A stretch of DNA of 19,081 nucleotides from contig JBJEIY010000054.1 in NCBI GenBank assembly GCA_051877515.1, forward strand, positions 1 to 19,081, written 5' to 3'. Under the pieces are notes generated by a model, which saw nothing but the letters and a program-made list of their open reading frames with translations, had not been told where the DNA came from and made no database searches. Numbering within the stretch: position 1 is the first letter of the stretch; every line of letters starts with the position of its first letter. Shown one piece after another: positions 7,933-15,525 of the stretch. The position numbers and the translations under genes were made by a program. Origin of the DNA: XBB1006 sp051877515. Its GTDB lineage: Bacteria; Bacillota; Clostridia; Lachnospirales; Lachnospiraceae.

Positions 7933-9507
7933 ATGAAAAGAAAGAGTTTGAAGTATGTAGTGGTGGCATTGGCCATTGTTTGTACAATCATTGGATCAGC
8001 TGTGTTGGCGGGTCAGTTTCGCGTGCAGGCAGCATCGGAGGATAAGATCCTGGAAGGTGTATACATAGGAGGACTGTCACTGGGAGGCATGACCAGACAG
8101 GAAGCACAGACAGCTACGGAAGAATATGTGGAAAATTTGATGACGGAGCCGGTGGTCTTTCAGGTGTCTGACCGGCAGGTAAAAGCGCTTCCGGAAGAAT
8201 TGGGATTAGCCTGTTCGGAAGAAGATCTGGCAGAACGGGCATATTCGGTGGGTCATCTGGGTAACCTGATCCGCAGATACAAAGAGCAGCAGGATTTAAA
8301 GCACGAAAATGTAATACTGAATGTGACGATGAGTGTAGACCGGGGGCTTCTTGAGGATTTTCTGGAGGCTCATATGGATACCTTAAATAAAGAAACCATC
8401 AACAATGGATTAAAAAGAGAAAACGGAAAGTTTATTTATGTTCCGGGCCAGGCAGGCGAAGTAGTGGATCTGGAAGCCAGTATGGATCTTTTGGAACGTT
8501 ATTTTTCGGAGGAGATCATTGACAGTCTGGGTACTGTGGAATTGATCAGTAAAGTGGAAGAACCAAAGGGAACTGAGGAAGAACTGGGCAAGGTGCAGGA
8601 CGTTTTGGGAAGTTTCGAGACCGATTACTCTACTTCCGCAGCAGGTCGTTGTACCAATGTAGAAAATGCAGCTTCCCTGATCAATGGAACCGTACTCTAT
8701 CCGGGAGATACTTTTTCCGTACATGATGCCATTTCGCCGATTACCCTGGAGAATGGTTATGCCATGGCGGGAGCTTATGAGAACGGAACTGTGGTAGAAA
8801 GTGTGGGAGGCGGTGTGTGCCAGGTATCCAGTACCTTATATAATGCCGTCATCCGTGCAGAGCTTGAAATCGTAGAGCGATCTCCCCATTCCATGGTAGT
8901 CAGCTATGTGAAGCCGTCACAGGATGCGGCTATTGCAGGAGACTATAAGGATCTTAAGTTTAAGAATAATCAGGACACACCGGTGTATATTGAAGGCTAT
9001 ACCGCAGGTAAAAAAGTGCATTTTAATGTATACGGCATGGAAACCCGGGACAGTAACCGCAGTATCAACTTTGAAACAGAGATCAAGGAAACCGATGAGC
9101 CGGATATTAAATTTGTTAAGACGGATGCGCCCATTGGAACGGTGACGAAGACCCAGGATGCTCATGTGGGATACAAAGCGGTATTGTATAAGATTGTTAC
9201 CGTAAACGGAAAAGAGGAGAGTCGCGAAGTATTTAACCGCAGTACGTATTCCTCTTCCGAAGCTGTCTATGAAGTGGGAACAAAGTCTGACAGTAAAGAG
9301 GCGGTAAAAGCAATCAAAGATGCCATTAAGACCGGAGATTTGTCTGAAGTAACCAGTGCAGCCAAATACTGGTCAGACAGTGCGATAAGCAAACGGGAAG
9401 AGAAAGAAAAGCAGGAAAAAAAGAACGAAGGGAAAAATACGACCAATAATTCGGGAAGTAATGCGTCAAAGGAGGAAGGACAGACCTCCGGAGCTGGTGA
9501 GGAATAA
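7933..9507 (+). CDS. VanW family peptidoglycan-binding-like protein
   Basis: This 524-aa exported protein begins with a basic region and a hydrophobic helix (about residues 7-27) acting as signal peptide or anchor. A region resembling the PG_binding_4/YpeB-like domain follows (about 40-200). The VanW domain spans about residues 205-350, with landmarks LYPGDTFSVHDAISPIT, GGGVCQVSSTLYNA and ERSPHSMVVSYV. A beta-rich, possibly G5-like segment (about 355-440) comes next, then a Lys/Glu/Ser/Thr-rich low-complexity tail. VanW proteins are cell-envelope proteins of unclear biochemistry; the name comes from vanB clusters, and no resistance gene is nearby. AAGGG about 7 nt before the ATG supports the start. 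It is the first gene of the operon. Confidence 0.88.
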   Translation: MKRKSLKYVVVALAIVCTIIGSAVLAGQFRVQAASEDKILEGVYIGGLSLGGMTRQEAQTATEEYVENLMTEPVVFQVSDRQVKALPEELGLACSEEDLAERAYSVGHLGNLIRRYKEQQDLKHENVILNVTMSVDRGLLEDFLEAHMDTLNKETINNGLKRENGKFIYVPGQAGEVVDLEASMDLLERYFSEEIIDSLGTVELISKVEEPKGTEEELGKVQDVLGSFETDYSTSAAGRCTNVENAASLINGTVLYPGDTFSVHDAISPITLENGYAMAGAYENGTVVESVGGGVCQVSSTLYNAVIRAELEIVERSPHSMVVSYVKPSQDAAIAGDYKDLKFKNNQDTPVYIEGYTAGKKVHFNVYGMETRDSNRSINFETEIKETDEPDIKFVKTDAPIGTVTKTQDAHVGYKAVLYKIVTVNGKEESREVFNRSTYSSSEAVYEVGTKSDSKEAVKAIKDAIKTGDLSEVTSAAKYWSDSAISKREEKEKQEKKNEGKNTTNNSGSNASKEEGQTSGAGEE

Positions 9508-9510
9508 CGG

Positions 9511-10494
9511 ATGAAAGTAGGAAAAATTCCGGAGAGCGTGCTGAAGCGTTCCGTGTTAAGAACTGTAAAAGAGAATCGGCAGGAGGTTCTGCTTAGTGCC
9601 GGAGTTGGTGAAGACTGTGCAGCCCTTAGGATAGAGGATGATGAGGTGTTTGTGCTTTCCACAGACCCGATCACGGGTGCAACACAGGAAATCGGCACCC
9701 TGGCAATCCATATTACTGCCAATGACCTTGCCAGCAGCGGAGCAGAGCCGATAGGAGTACTATTGACCATTCTGCTGCCGGAGGGAACACAGGAGCCTGA
9801 GCTAAAAGCGTTGATGCAGCAGATGCAGCAGCAATGTGAGGGCTTAAATATGCAGATCCTTGGCGGTCATACTGAGGTGACCAGGGCAGTAAACCGGCCG
9901 CTGGTCAGTGTTACAGGTGTGGGAAAAGCCAAAGAAGACAAGCTGATATCCACTGCAGGAGCAGAGCCGGGAATGGATATCCTGGTAACTAAATGGATTG
10001 GCCTGGAGGGCACCAGCATTATTGCCAGGGCCAAAGAAGAAGAGCTTTTGAAACGGTATTCTGCCGGATTCGTAGATACAGCAAAGAGTTTTGATCAGAT
10101 GCTGTCTGTGGTAAAAGAAGGACGGATCGCAGCGGAGTATGGTGTGGCTGCCATGCATGATGTAACGGAGGGAGGAATCTTCGGTGCATTATGGGAAATG
10201 GCGGAGGCCTCCGGTGTAGGACTATCTATTGATCTTATGAGCATTCCGGTAAAACAGGAAACCATTGAGCTGTGTGAGTTTTGCGGGATCAATCCATATG
10301 AGCTGATCTCTTCCGGCTGCATGCTCATGGCATGTAAGGATGGTAACGGGTTGGTGGCAAAGCTTGCGGAACAGGGAGTAAAAGCTACCATCATTGGGAA
10401 AGCCACAGATTCCAAGGATCGGGTATTGATCCACGAAGAGGAAAGGCGCTTTTTGGAACCACCCAAAACAGATGAATTATATAAGGTGGTGTAA
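9511..10494 (+). CDS. AIR synthase-related protein (HypE/PurM/SelD-like fold)
   Basis: This 327-aa protein has the ATP-dependent PurM-like architecture. The N-terminal half has GEDCAAL, STDPITGATQEIG and ANDLASSGAEPIG, which form the nucleotide and substrate pocket. LGGHTEVT follows, and the C-terminal half has MHDVTEGGIFGALWEMAEASG and SSGCMLM. It resembles HypE, the hydrogenase maturation protein, but HypE's C-terminal cysteine tail is absent (the end is DELYKVV) and no hyp genes are near. The reaction is therefore unknown; it probably uses ATP to activate an acyl or carbamoyl group. It starts 3 nt after the VanW gene stop and shares its transcript. Confidence 0.82.
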   Translation: MKVGKIPESVLKRSVLRTVKENRQEVLLSAGVGEDCAALRIEDDEVFVLSTDPITGATQEIGTLAIHITANDLASSGAEPIGVLLTILLPEGTQEPELKALMQQMQQQCEGLNMQILGGHTEVTRAVNRPLVSVTGVGKAKEDKLISTAGAEPGMDILVTKWIGLEGTSIIARAKEEELLKRYSAGFVDTAKSFDQMLSVVKEGRIAAEYGVAAMHDVTEGGIFGALWEMAEASGVGLSIDLMSIPVKQETIELCEFCGINPYELISSGCMLMACKDGNGLVAKLAEQGVKATIIGKATDSKDRVLIHEEERRFLEPPKTDELYKVV

Positions 10495-10502
10495 GAAAGG
10501 AT

Positions 10503-11009
10503 ATGGCAAAGTTAAATATTGTTTTATATGAGCCGGAGATTCCGTTTAATACCGGAGCGATCGGAAGGACCTGCGTGGCTACCGATACCAGACTCCATCT
10601 GATCGAACCGATGAAATTTAAGATTGATGATAAAAGCGTGAAACGGGCAGGACTGGATTACTGGCCGCAGCTTGATGTGACAACTTATATCAGCTACCAG
10701 GATTTTCTGGAAAAGAATCCCGGTGCGAAAATCTATATGGCAACCACAAAGGGCAAACATGTATACACAGAGGTTCATTATGAACCGGATTGTTATATCA
10801 TGTTTGGAAAGGAAAGTGCGGGGATACCGGAACGGATCCTGGCTCATCACAGGGATGACTGTATTCGGATTCCAATGATTGGCGAAACCCGTTCTCTGAA
10901 TCTGTCCAATTCGGTTGCTATTGTATTGTATGAGGCGTTGCGCCAGAACAACTTTGAGCATATGAAGTTAGAGGGAGCGCTTACGAAATACGAGGATTAT
11001 ATCGAGTAA
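10503..11009 (+). CDS. trmL: tRNA (cytidine(34)-2'-O)-methyltransferase
   Basis: This 168-aa SPOUT-family enzyme methylates the ribose of the wobble nucleotide in certain tRNA-Leu species, using S-adenosylmethionine. All three SPOUT motifs are visible: NTGAIGRTC near residue 17, FGKESAGIPERIL near residue 100, and RSLNLSNSVAIVLYEALRQ near residue 130, which forms the trefoil knot. Length matches the family. GAAAGG precedes the ATG, 8 nt after the preceding stop. Its place before the ecf genes in the same transcript is consistent with a housekeeping operon. Confidence 0.93.
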   Translation: MAKLNIVLYEPEIPFNTGAIGRTCVATDTRLHLIEPMKFKIDDKSVKRAGLDYWPQLDVTTYISYQDFLEKNPGAKIYMATTKGKHVYTEVHYEPDCYIMFGKESAGIPERILAHHRDDCIRIPMIGETRSLNLSNSVAIVLYEALRQNNFEHMKLEGALTKYEDYIE

Positions 11010-11031
11010 TCCTTTTATAAAGGAGAAAAAC

Positions 11032-11877
11032 ATGGGAATCATCAAAGCCGTAAAGCTGGTGCATGAATATATACACCGTGATGATGACGGGAACGTTGAT
11101 CATATTGAAACTGCATTAGATGGAGTAGATCTGGATATAGAGACCGGAGATTTTATTGCCATTCTGGGTCACAACGGATCCGGAAAGTCTACGCTGGCCA
11201 AGCACATGAATGTCATTCTGGAACCCACGGAAGGAACCATCTGGGTGGACGGAAAAGATACGTCGGAGGAAAACAATCTCTGGGACATTCGTAAAAGTGC
11301 AGGAATGGTATTCCAGAATCCGGATAACCAGATCATTGCAGGTGTGGTGGAAGAAGATGTGGGATTTGGCCCGGAAAATCTGGGCGTGCCTACGCAGGAA
11401 ATATGGAAGCGGGTAATGGACAGCCTGTCGGCAGTTCATATGGAGGCCTATCGGACCCATTCTCCCAATAAACTATCCGGTGGCCAGAAACAGCGGGTGG
11501 CCATTGCCGGTGTGCTGGCTATGGAACCTAAATGCATTATATTGGATGAACCTACGGCCATGCTGGATCCGGTGGGACGTCAGGATGTAATCCGAACGGT
11601 TCGGGAACTGAATGAGAAAAAGAAGGTAACTGTGATTCTTATTACCCACTATATGGAAGAAGTGGTTTTTGCAGATAAGGTTTTTGTGATGGATCAGGGC
11701 AGGATCGTAATGCAGGGAACCCCAAGAGAGGTTTTTTCTCAAGTGGATCTTCTTAGAAAATATCATCTGGATGTCCCGCAGATCACTCTTTTGGCCCACG
11801 AGCTGAGAAAGGCAGGCATGAATCTGCCGGAGGGAATTTTAACGCGGAAGGAATTGTTGGAGGCATTATGTCATTAA
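11032..11877 (+). CDS. ecfA1: ECF transporter ATPase EcfA1
   Basis: This 281-aa protein is one of two ABC ATPases of the shared energy-coupling factor module for vitamin uptake. The P-loop GHNGSGKST is at 46-54, the Q-loop FQNPDNQ near 97, the signature LSGGQ at 148-152, Walker B ILDEP at 170-174, and the switch histidine lies in ITHYMEE. The C-terminal extension of about 60 residues is typical of Ecf ATPases. AAAGGAG precedes the ATG and forms part of a 13-nt inverted repeat (11011-11023). The end overlaps the start of ecfA2. Confidence 0.95.
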   Translation: MGIIKAVKLVHEYIHRDDDGNVDHIETALDGVDLDIETGDFIAILGHNGSGKSTLAKHMNVILEPTEGTIWVDGKDTSEENNLWDIRKSAGMVFQNPDNQIIAGVVEEDVGFGPENLGVPTQEIWKRVMDSLSAVHMEAYRTHSPNKLSGGQKQRVAIAGVLAMEPKCIILDEPTAMLDPVGRQDVIRTVRELNEKKKVTVILITHYMEEVVFADKVFVMDQGRIVMQGTPREVFSQVDLLRKYHLDVPQITLLAHELRKAGMNLPEGILTRKELLEALCH

Positions 11878-12746
11878 TCGTAAATCACGTAAATTATTTT
11901 TACGGACAGGGAACCGGTTTTGAACAGCAGGCGCTCAAAGATGTGAACCTTTCTATCGAAGAGGGAGAATTCATTGGCATCATTGGGCATACCGGATCCG
12001 GAAAATCTACGTTGATCCAACATCTTAACGGACTTTTGAAGCCTTCTTCCGGAGGCATTTATTATAATGGAAGAGATATTCATGACGCTGATTTTTCCAA
12101 AAAGGAATTAAGGAGTCATATTGGGCTGGTGTTTCAGTATCCGGAATATCAGTTGTTTGAAACCACGGTGTTTGAAGACGTGAGTTTTGGTCCTAAAAAT
12201 CAGGGACTTAGTGAAGCAGAAGCAGGGCTGCGGGCTTTTGAAGCGCTTCGTAATGTAAAGATCCCGGAAGAAATGTTTTATCAGTCGCCCTTTGAGTTGT
12301 CCGGCGGACAGAAACGCCGGGTGGCCATTGCCGGTGTACTGGCCATGAAACCGGAGATACTGATTCTGGATGAACCTACGGCAGGCCTGGATCCCCAGGG
12401 AAGGGATGAGATCCTGGGAGAACTTAAGAGGCTACACAGGGAGCAGAATCTGACGGTGGTACTGGTGTCCCATAGTATGGAAGATGTGGCTGATTATGTA
12501 GAGCGCCTGGTAGTAATGGATAACGGATCCATCCGTTACGATGGAACTCCGAAAGAGGTTTTTTCCTCTTACAAAGAACTGGAGCAGATGGGTCTGGCAG
12601 CTCCGCAGGTGACCTATCTGATGCATGAACTGAAGGAAAAAGGTTTTGACGTGGATGAAAATGCCACCACAGTGGAGGAAGCGAAAGCCTCTATTCTCGG
12701 AGCATTTTCCCAAAGTACAGGAAGGATAAGACAGACAACATGTTAA
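11868..12746 (+). CDS. ecfA2: ECF transporter ATPase EcfA2
   Basis: This 292-aa protein is the second ATPase of the ECF module and heterodimerises with EcfA1 beneath EcfT. GHTGSGKST is at residues 40-48, FQYPEYQLFE forms the Q-loop region, LSGGQKRR the signature, LDEPTAGLDPQGRDE the Walker B and D-loop, and VSHSMEDVADY holds the switch histidine. The ATG lies 10 nt inside ecfA1, showing translational coupling. The end overlaps ecfT by 7 nt. Confidence 0.95.
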   Translation: MSLIVNHVNYFYGQGTGFEQQALKDVNLSIEEGEFIGIIGHTGSGKSTLIQHLNGLLKPSSGGIYYNGRDIHDADFSKKELRSHIGLVFQYPEYQLFETTVFEDVSFGPKNQGLSEAEAGLRAFEALRNVKIPEEMFYQSPFELSGGQKRRVAIAGVLAMKPEILILDEPTAGLDPQGRDEILGELKRLHREQNLTVVLVSHSMEDVADYVERLVVMDNGSIRYDGTPKEVFSSYKELEQMGLAAPQVTYLMHELKEKGFDVDENATTVEEAKASILGAFSQSTGRIRQTTC

Positions 12747-13540
12747 GAGACATCACAATTGGGCAATATTACCCGGCTGATTCCGTGATCCACAGACTGG
12801 ATCCCAGAGTCAAGCTGATGGGAACACTGACATTTATCATATCTGTTTTTTTATTTGATAGTATTCCGGGATTTATTCTGGTAACACTGATCATGGCAGT
12901 TTGTATCCGGTTGTCGAAAGTCCCTTTCAAGTATATGGTCAAGGGACTGAAAGCGATAGTGATCATTCTGGTCATGACGGGTATTTTCAACCTGTTTTTG
13001 ACACCCGGAGAGCCCCTGTGGCAGTTTGGTTTTCTGAAGATCACGGAACGGGGACTTTTGAATACCGGATATATGCTGGTACGGTTAAGCTATCTGATCA
13101 TCGGAACATCCCTAATGACCCTGACCACCACACCTACCCGGTTGACGGATGGTATGGAGACGGGATTACGGTTCCTGAAGATCCTGAAGGTTCCGGTGCA
13201 TGAGATTGCGATGATGATGTCCATTGCCCTTCGTTTTATCCCCATCCTCATTGAGGAAACGGATAAGATCATGAAGGCACAGATGGCAAGGGGCGCGGAT
13301 TTTGAAAGCGGAAACTTTATTCAGCGGATTAAAAATATGATTCCGCTGTTAGTGCCGTTGTTTGTATCGGCATGGAGACGAGCCATGGATCTTGCCATGG
13401 CCATGGAGGCCCGCTGTTATAACGGCGGCGAAGGCAGAACCTGTATGAAGCCTTTAAAATACCATAAACGGGATAGGATCGCTTACGTACTGATGGGATT
13501 GTATCTGGCGGTAATGATCGGATTAAAGATTTGGCTGTAA
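12740..13540 (+). CDS. ecfT: ECF transporter transmembrane protein EcfT
   Basis: This 266-aa membrane scaffold links the EcfA1-EcfA2 pair to interchangeable S components such as RibU. The N-terminal SVIHRLDPRVKL is typical. Several membrane helices lie at about residues 25-125 and one near the C-terminus. The two coupling-helix motifs are AQMARGADF (about residue 185) and AMEARCYNGGEGRT (about residue 222); the second reads ARC rather than ARG. The start overlaps the ecfA2 stop (shared ATGTTAA), with AGGAAGGA upstream. Confidence 0.93.
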   Translation: MLRDITIGQYYPADSVIHRLDPRVKLMGTLTFIISVFLFDSIPGFILVTLIMAVCIRLSKVPFKYMVKGLKAIVIILVMTGIFNLFLTPGEPLWQFGFLKITERGLLNTGYMLVRLSYLIIGTSLMTLTTTPTRLTDGMETGLRFLKILKVPVHEIAMMMSIALRFIPILIEETDKIMKAQMARGADFESGNFIQRIKNMIPLLVPLFVSAWRRAMDLAMAMEARCYNGGEGRTCMKPLKYHKRDRIAYVLMGLYLAVMIGLKIWL

Positions 13541-13557
13541 GGATGAAATAGAAGAAT

Positions 13558-14319
13558 ATGAAACGTGTGAAACTGATCGTGGCCTATGATGGAACGAATT
13601 ACTGCGGATGGCAGAAACAGCCTAACGGGATCACGGTAGAGGAAGAATTGAATAACGCCCTGACGGATCTGTTCCAGACCCCCATTGAGGTGACCGGAGC
13701 CAGCAGGACCGATGCGGGAGTGCATTCCCTGGGTAATGTGGCAGTATTTGACACCGATGCCAGGATGCCTGCGGAAAAGATCTCCTATGCATTAAATCAG
13801 CGGCTACCGGAAGATATCCGGATCCAGGATTCCTGCGAAGTGGATCCTGCCTTTCATCCCCGCTATGCGGACAGCGAGAAGACCTATCAATACAAGATCC
13901 TAAACACCCGGTTTCCTCAGCCGCTGCGCAGAAGGGATACCTTTTTTTATTATCAGGATCTGGATGTGTCAGCTATGCAGAAGGCAGCAGGGTATCTGGT
14001 GGGCGAACATGATTTCAAGTCGTTTTGCGCGGTGAATGCCCAGGTAAAGTCTACGGTACGCACCATTTATTCCTGCTATGTGGAAAAAGAAGGAGACCTG
14101 ATCACCATCACGGTAACGGGAAACGGTTTTCTCTATAATATGGTACGGATCATTGCAGGAACCCTGATCAAGGTAGGAAGCGGTGCCATCCTACCGGAGG
14201 AAATGACAGATATCCTGTATGCTAATGACAGAGAGGCATCCGGCCCTACAGCACCGGCCTGCGGCCTGACCATGGTGGGGATAGAGTATTATGATGACTG
14301 GGAGATAAAAAATAGTTGA
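13558..14319 (+). CDS. truA: tRNA pseudouridine(38-40) synthase TruA
   Basis: This 253-aa enzyme converts uridines 38-40 of the tRNA anticodon arm to pseudouridine. The catalytic aspartate is D52 in SRTDAGVHSLGNV, and the conserved active-site segment GNGFLYNMVRIIAGTL is near residue 190. AYDGTNYCGWQKQ at the N-terminus is also diagnostic. AAGGATG lies about 11 nt before the ATG. It follows ecfT by 17 nt. Its stop codon TGA lies inside the -35 box of the rplM promoter. Confidence 0.95.
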   Translation: MKRVKLIVAYDGTNYCGWQKQPNGITVEEELNNALTDLFQTPIEVTGASRTDAGVHSLGNVAVFDTDARMPAEKISYALNQRLPEDIRIQDSCEVDPAFHPRYADSEKTYQYKILNTRFPQPLRRRDTFFYYQDLDVSAMQKAAGYLVGEHDFKSFCAVNAQVKSTVRTIYSCYVEKEGDLITITVTGNGFLYNMVRIIAGTLIKVGSGAILPEEMTDILYANDREASGPTAPACGLTMVGIEYYDDWEIKNS

Positions 14320-14344
14320 CATCGTAAAAATAGCGGTATATAAT
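14316..14344 (+). promoter_or_regulatory. Perfect consensus promoter of rplM-rpsI
   Basis: TTGACA at 14316-14321 and TATAAT at 14339-14344 are separated by exactly 17 bp, matching the SigA consensus in all 12 positions. The start should be near 14351. The -35 hexamer contains the truA stop codon (14317-14319). Confidence 0.93.
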
Positions 14345-14350
14345 GGTTTA

Positions 14351-14502
14351 GTCTGACGTGGAGAAGATGTGTGCCCATTAGCCCCGGGAACACATTGATC
14401 ATAGATGATGGAACGGCCCGTGTATCGGGATGATTGGTTTCGGACATTTCCAATCAGATCACGGCGGTTCACGGTAGTTGAATTTTTTAAGGAGGAAAAC
14501 CA
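14351..14502 (+). promoter_or_regulatory. Structured 5' leader of rplM, possible ribosomal-protein autoregulation site
   Basis: About 150 nt separate the predicted start from the rplM ATG. Stem 1 pairs ATGTGT (14367-14372) with ACACAT (14390-14395). Stem 2 pairs GAAC (14411-14414) with GTTC (14467-14470) and CCGTG (14418-14422) with CACGG (14460-14464), and encloses a perfect 7-bp hairpin of TGATTGG (14431-14437) and CCAATCA (14450-14456). A weak TTCA/TGAA hairpin followed by six T (14483-14488) comes just before AAGGAGG (14489-14495). Firmicutes rplM operons are known to carry L13 leader motifs; membership of that family was not tested. Confidence 0.6.
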
Positions 14503-14931
14503 ATGAAAACTTTTATGGCCAATCCAGATAAGATTGAAAGAAAATGGTATGTAGTTGATGCTACAGGATATACATTAGGACGTTTAGCATCCGAAGTAGC
14601 GAAAGTGCTGAGAGGAAAGAACAAACCGGTTTTTACCCCTCACGTTGATACCGGTGATTATGTGATCATCGTAAATGCAGATAAGATCAAAGTAACAGGT
14701 AAAAAGTTAGATCAGAAGATTTACTATCATCACTCCGATTATGTGGGTGGAATGAGAGAAACCACATTGAGAGAAATGTTAGCAAAACATCCTGAAAGAG
14801 TTCTTGAGTTCGCTGTAAAGGGAATGCTTCCAAAGGGACCTCTGGGAAGACAGATGTACAAGAAATTATTTGTATATGCTGGACCTGATCACAAACATGC
14901 GGCTCAGAAGCCAGAAGTTTTAACATTTTAA
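14503..14931 (+). CDS. rplM: 50S ribosomal protein L13
   Basis: This 142-aa protein of the large subunit is an early assembly protein. WYVVDATGYTLGRLASEVAKVLRGK and the segment GMLPKGPLGRQMYKKLFVYAGPDHKHAAQ are unmistakable. AAGGAGG is 7 nt before the ATG. It is followed by rpsI after 19 nt, in the usual rplM-rpsI order. Confidence 0.98.
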   Translation: MKTFMANPDKIERKWYVVDATGYTLGRLASEVAKVLRGKNKPVFTPHVDTGDYVIIVNADKIKVTGKKLDQKIYYHHSDYVGGMRETTLREMLAKHPERVLEFAVKGMLPKGPLGRQMYKKLFVYAGPDHKHAAQKPEVLTF

Positions 14932-14950
14932 TCGAAGGAGGTAAATTCAA

Positions 14951-15346
14951 GTGGCAGCTACAAAGTTTTACGGAACAGGAAGAAGAAAGAGTTCTGTTGC
15001 AAGAGTATATTTGGTACCGGGAACCGGTAAGATCACAATCAATAAGAGAGATATTGATGAGTATTTAGGATTAGAGACCTTAAAGGTTATCGTTCGTCAG
15101 CCGCTGGTTGCAACTGACAATGTTGATAAATATGATGTTTTAGTAAATGTTAAGGGTGGCGGTTATACCGGACAGGCCGGAGCAATCCGTCATGGTATCT
15201 CCAGAGCACTTCTTAAAGTTGATTCTGAAGAGTACAGACCAATCTTAAAGAAAGCCGGATACTTAACCCGTGATCCACGTATGAAAGAGCGTAAGAAATA
15301 CGGACTCAAAGCAGCTCGTAGAGCACCACAGTTCTCAAAGAGATAA
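14951..15346 (+). CDS. rpsI: 30S ribosomal protein S9
   Basis: This 131-aa small-subunit protein has a C-terminal tail that reaches the P-site tRNA; the conserved end RRAPQFSKR is intact. YGTGRRKSSVARVYL at the start and YTGQAGAIRHGISRALL are family hallmarks. It starts with GTG, preceded by GAAGGAGG (14935-14942). The 3' end is the insertion point of the mobile element; the coding sequence is complete, so the element rebuilt or kept the gene end. No strong terminator follows directly; a weak AGCCC/GGGTT hairpin (about 15374-15394) lacks a T run. Confidence 0.98.
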   Translation: MAATKFYGTGRRKSSVARVYLVPGTGKITINKRDIDEYLGLETLKVIVRQPLVATDNVDKYDVLVNVKGGGYTGQAGAIRHGISRALLKVDSEEYRPILKKAGYLTRDPRMKERKKYGLKAARRAPQFSKR

Positions 15347-15351
15347 TCTTT
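15337..15351. other. Candidate attachment core at the rpsI 3' end
   Basis: AAAGA and TCTTT are inverted arms separated by GATAA, centred over the rpsI stop codon (TAA at 15344-15346). Tyrosine integrases use short inverted core sites around a 5-7 bp overlap, and an integrase gene points towards this spot. The rpsI 3' end is, as I recall, a known integration site for elements in Firmicutes. The matching copy at the right end lies outside the window, so the call is inferred. Confidence 0.45.
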
Positions 15352-15436
15352 CGGAAACAAAGATATCAAGAAAAGCCCATTTTACAAGGGTTACAGAAGT
15401 TGTGGAAAGTTGTCAGATGTGCTGGATTTCAAATGG

Positions 15437-15467
15437 TATGCAACACATATGCAACAAGTATGCAACA
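15437..15467. repeat. Three 11-bp-phased direct repeats, likely integrase arm sites
   Basis: TATGCAACA occurs at 15437-15445, 15448-15456 and 15459-15467, each separated by 2 bp, giving an 11-bp period close to one helical turn. They lie between the candidate core and the integrase gene. Tn916-type and lambda-type integrases bind such short direct repeats with their N-terminal arm-binding domain. Confidence 0.65.
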
Positions 15468-15487
15468 CGAATATCAATGATATGTAT

Positions 15488-15522
15488 AGGACATTTTCAG
15501 AGCAATCTGGGAATGTCCTTTT
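15488..15522 (+). terminator. Hairpin terminator between rpsI and the integrase gene
   Basis: Arms 15488-15501 and 15506-15519 give a 14-bp stem with two T-G pairs and a GCAA tetraloop, followed by TTTT on the plus strand. It would stop rpsI read-through into the antisense of int. It also lies right after the int stop codon on the minus strand, although no T run exists on that side. Confidence 0.82.
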
Positions 15523-15525
15523 CGT

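Noticed and set aside
7933..9507. VanW protein as a vancomycin resistance gene
   Set aside because: VanW-domain proteins are common in Clostridia; no vanH, vanA/B ligase, vanX or two-component genes are near.
9511..10494. Calling this gene hypE
   Set aside because: The HypE C-terminal cysteine motif is missing and no other hydrogenase maturation gene is in the window.
15437..15467. CRISPR array
   Set aside because: Units are 9 bp with 2-bp gaps, far too short, and no cas genes are present; integrase arm sites fit better.
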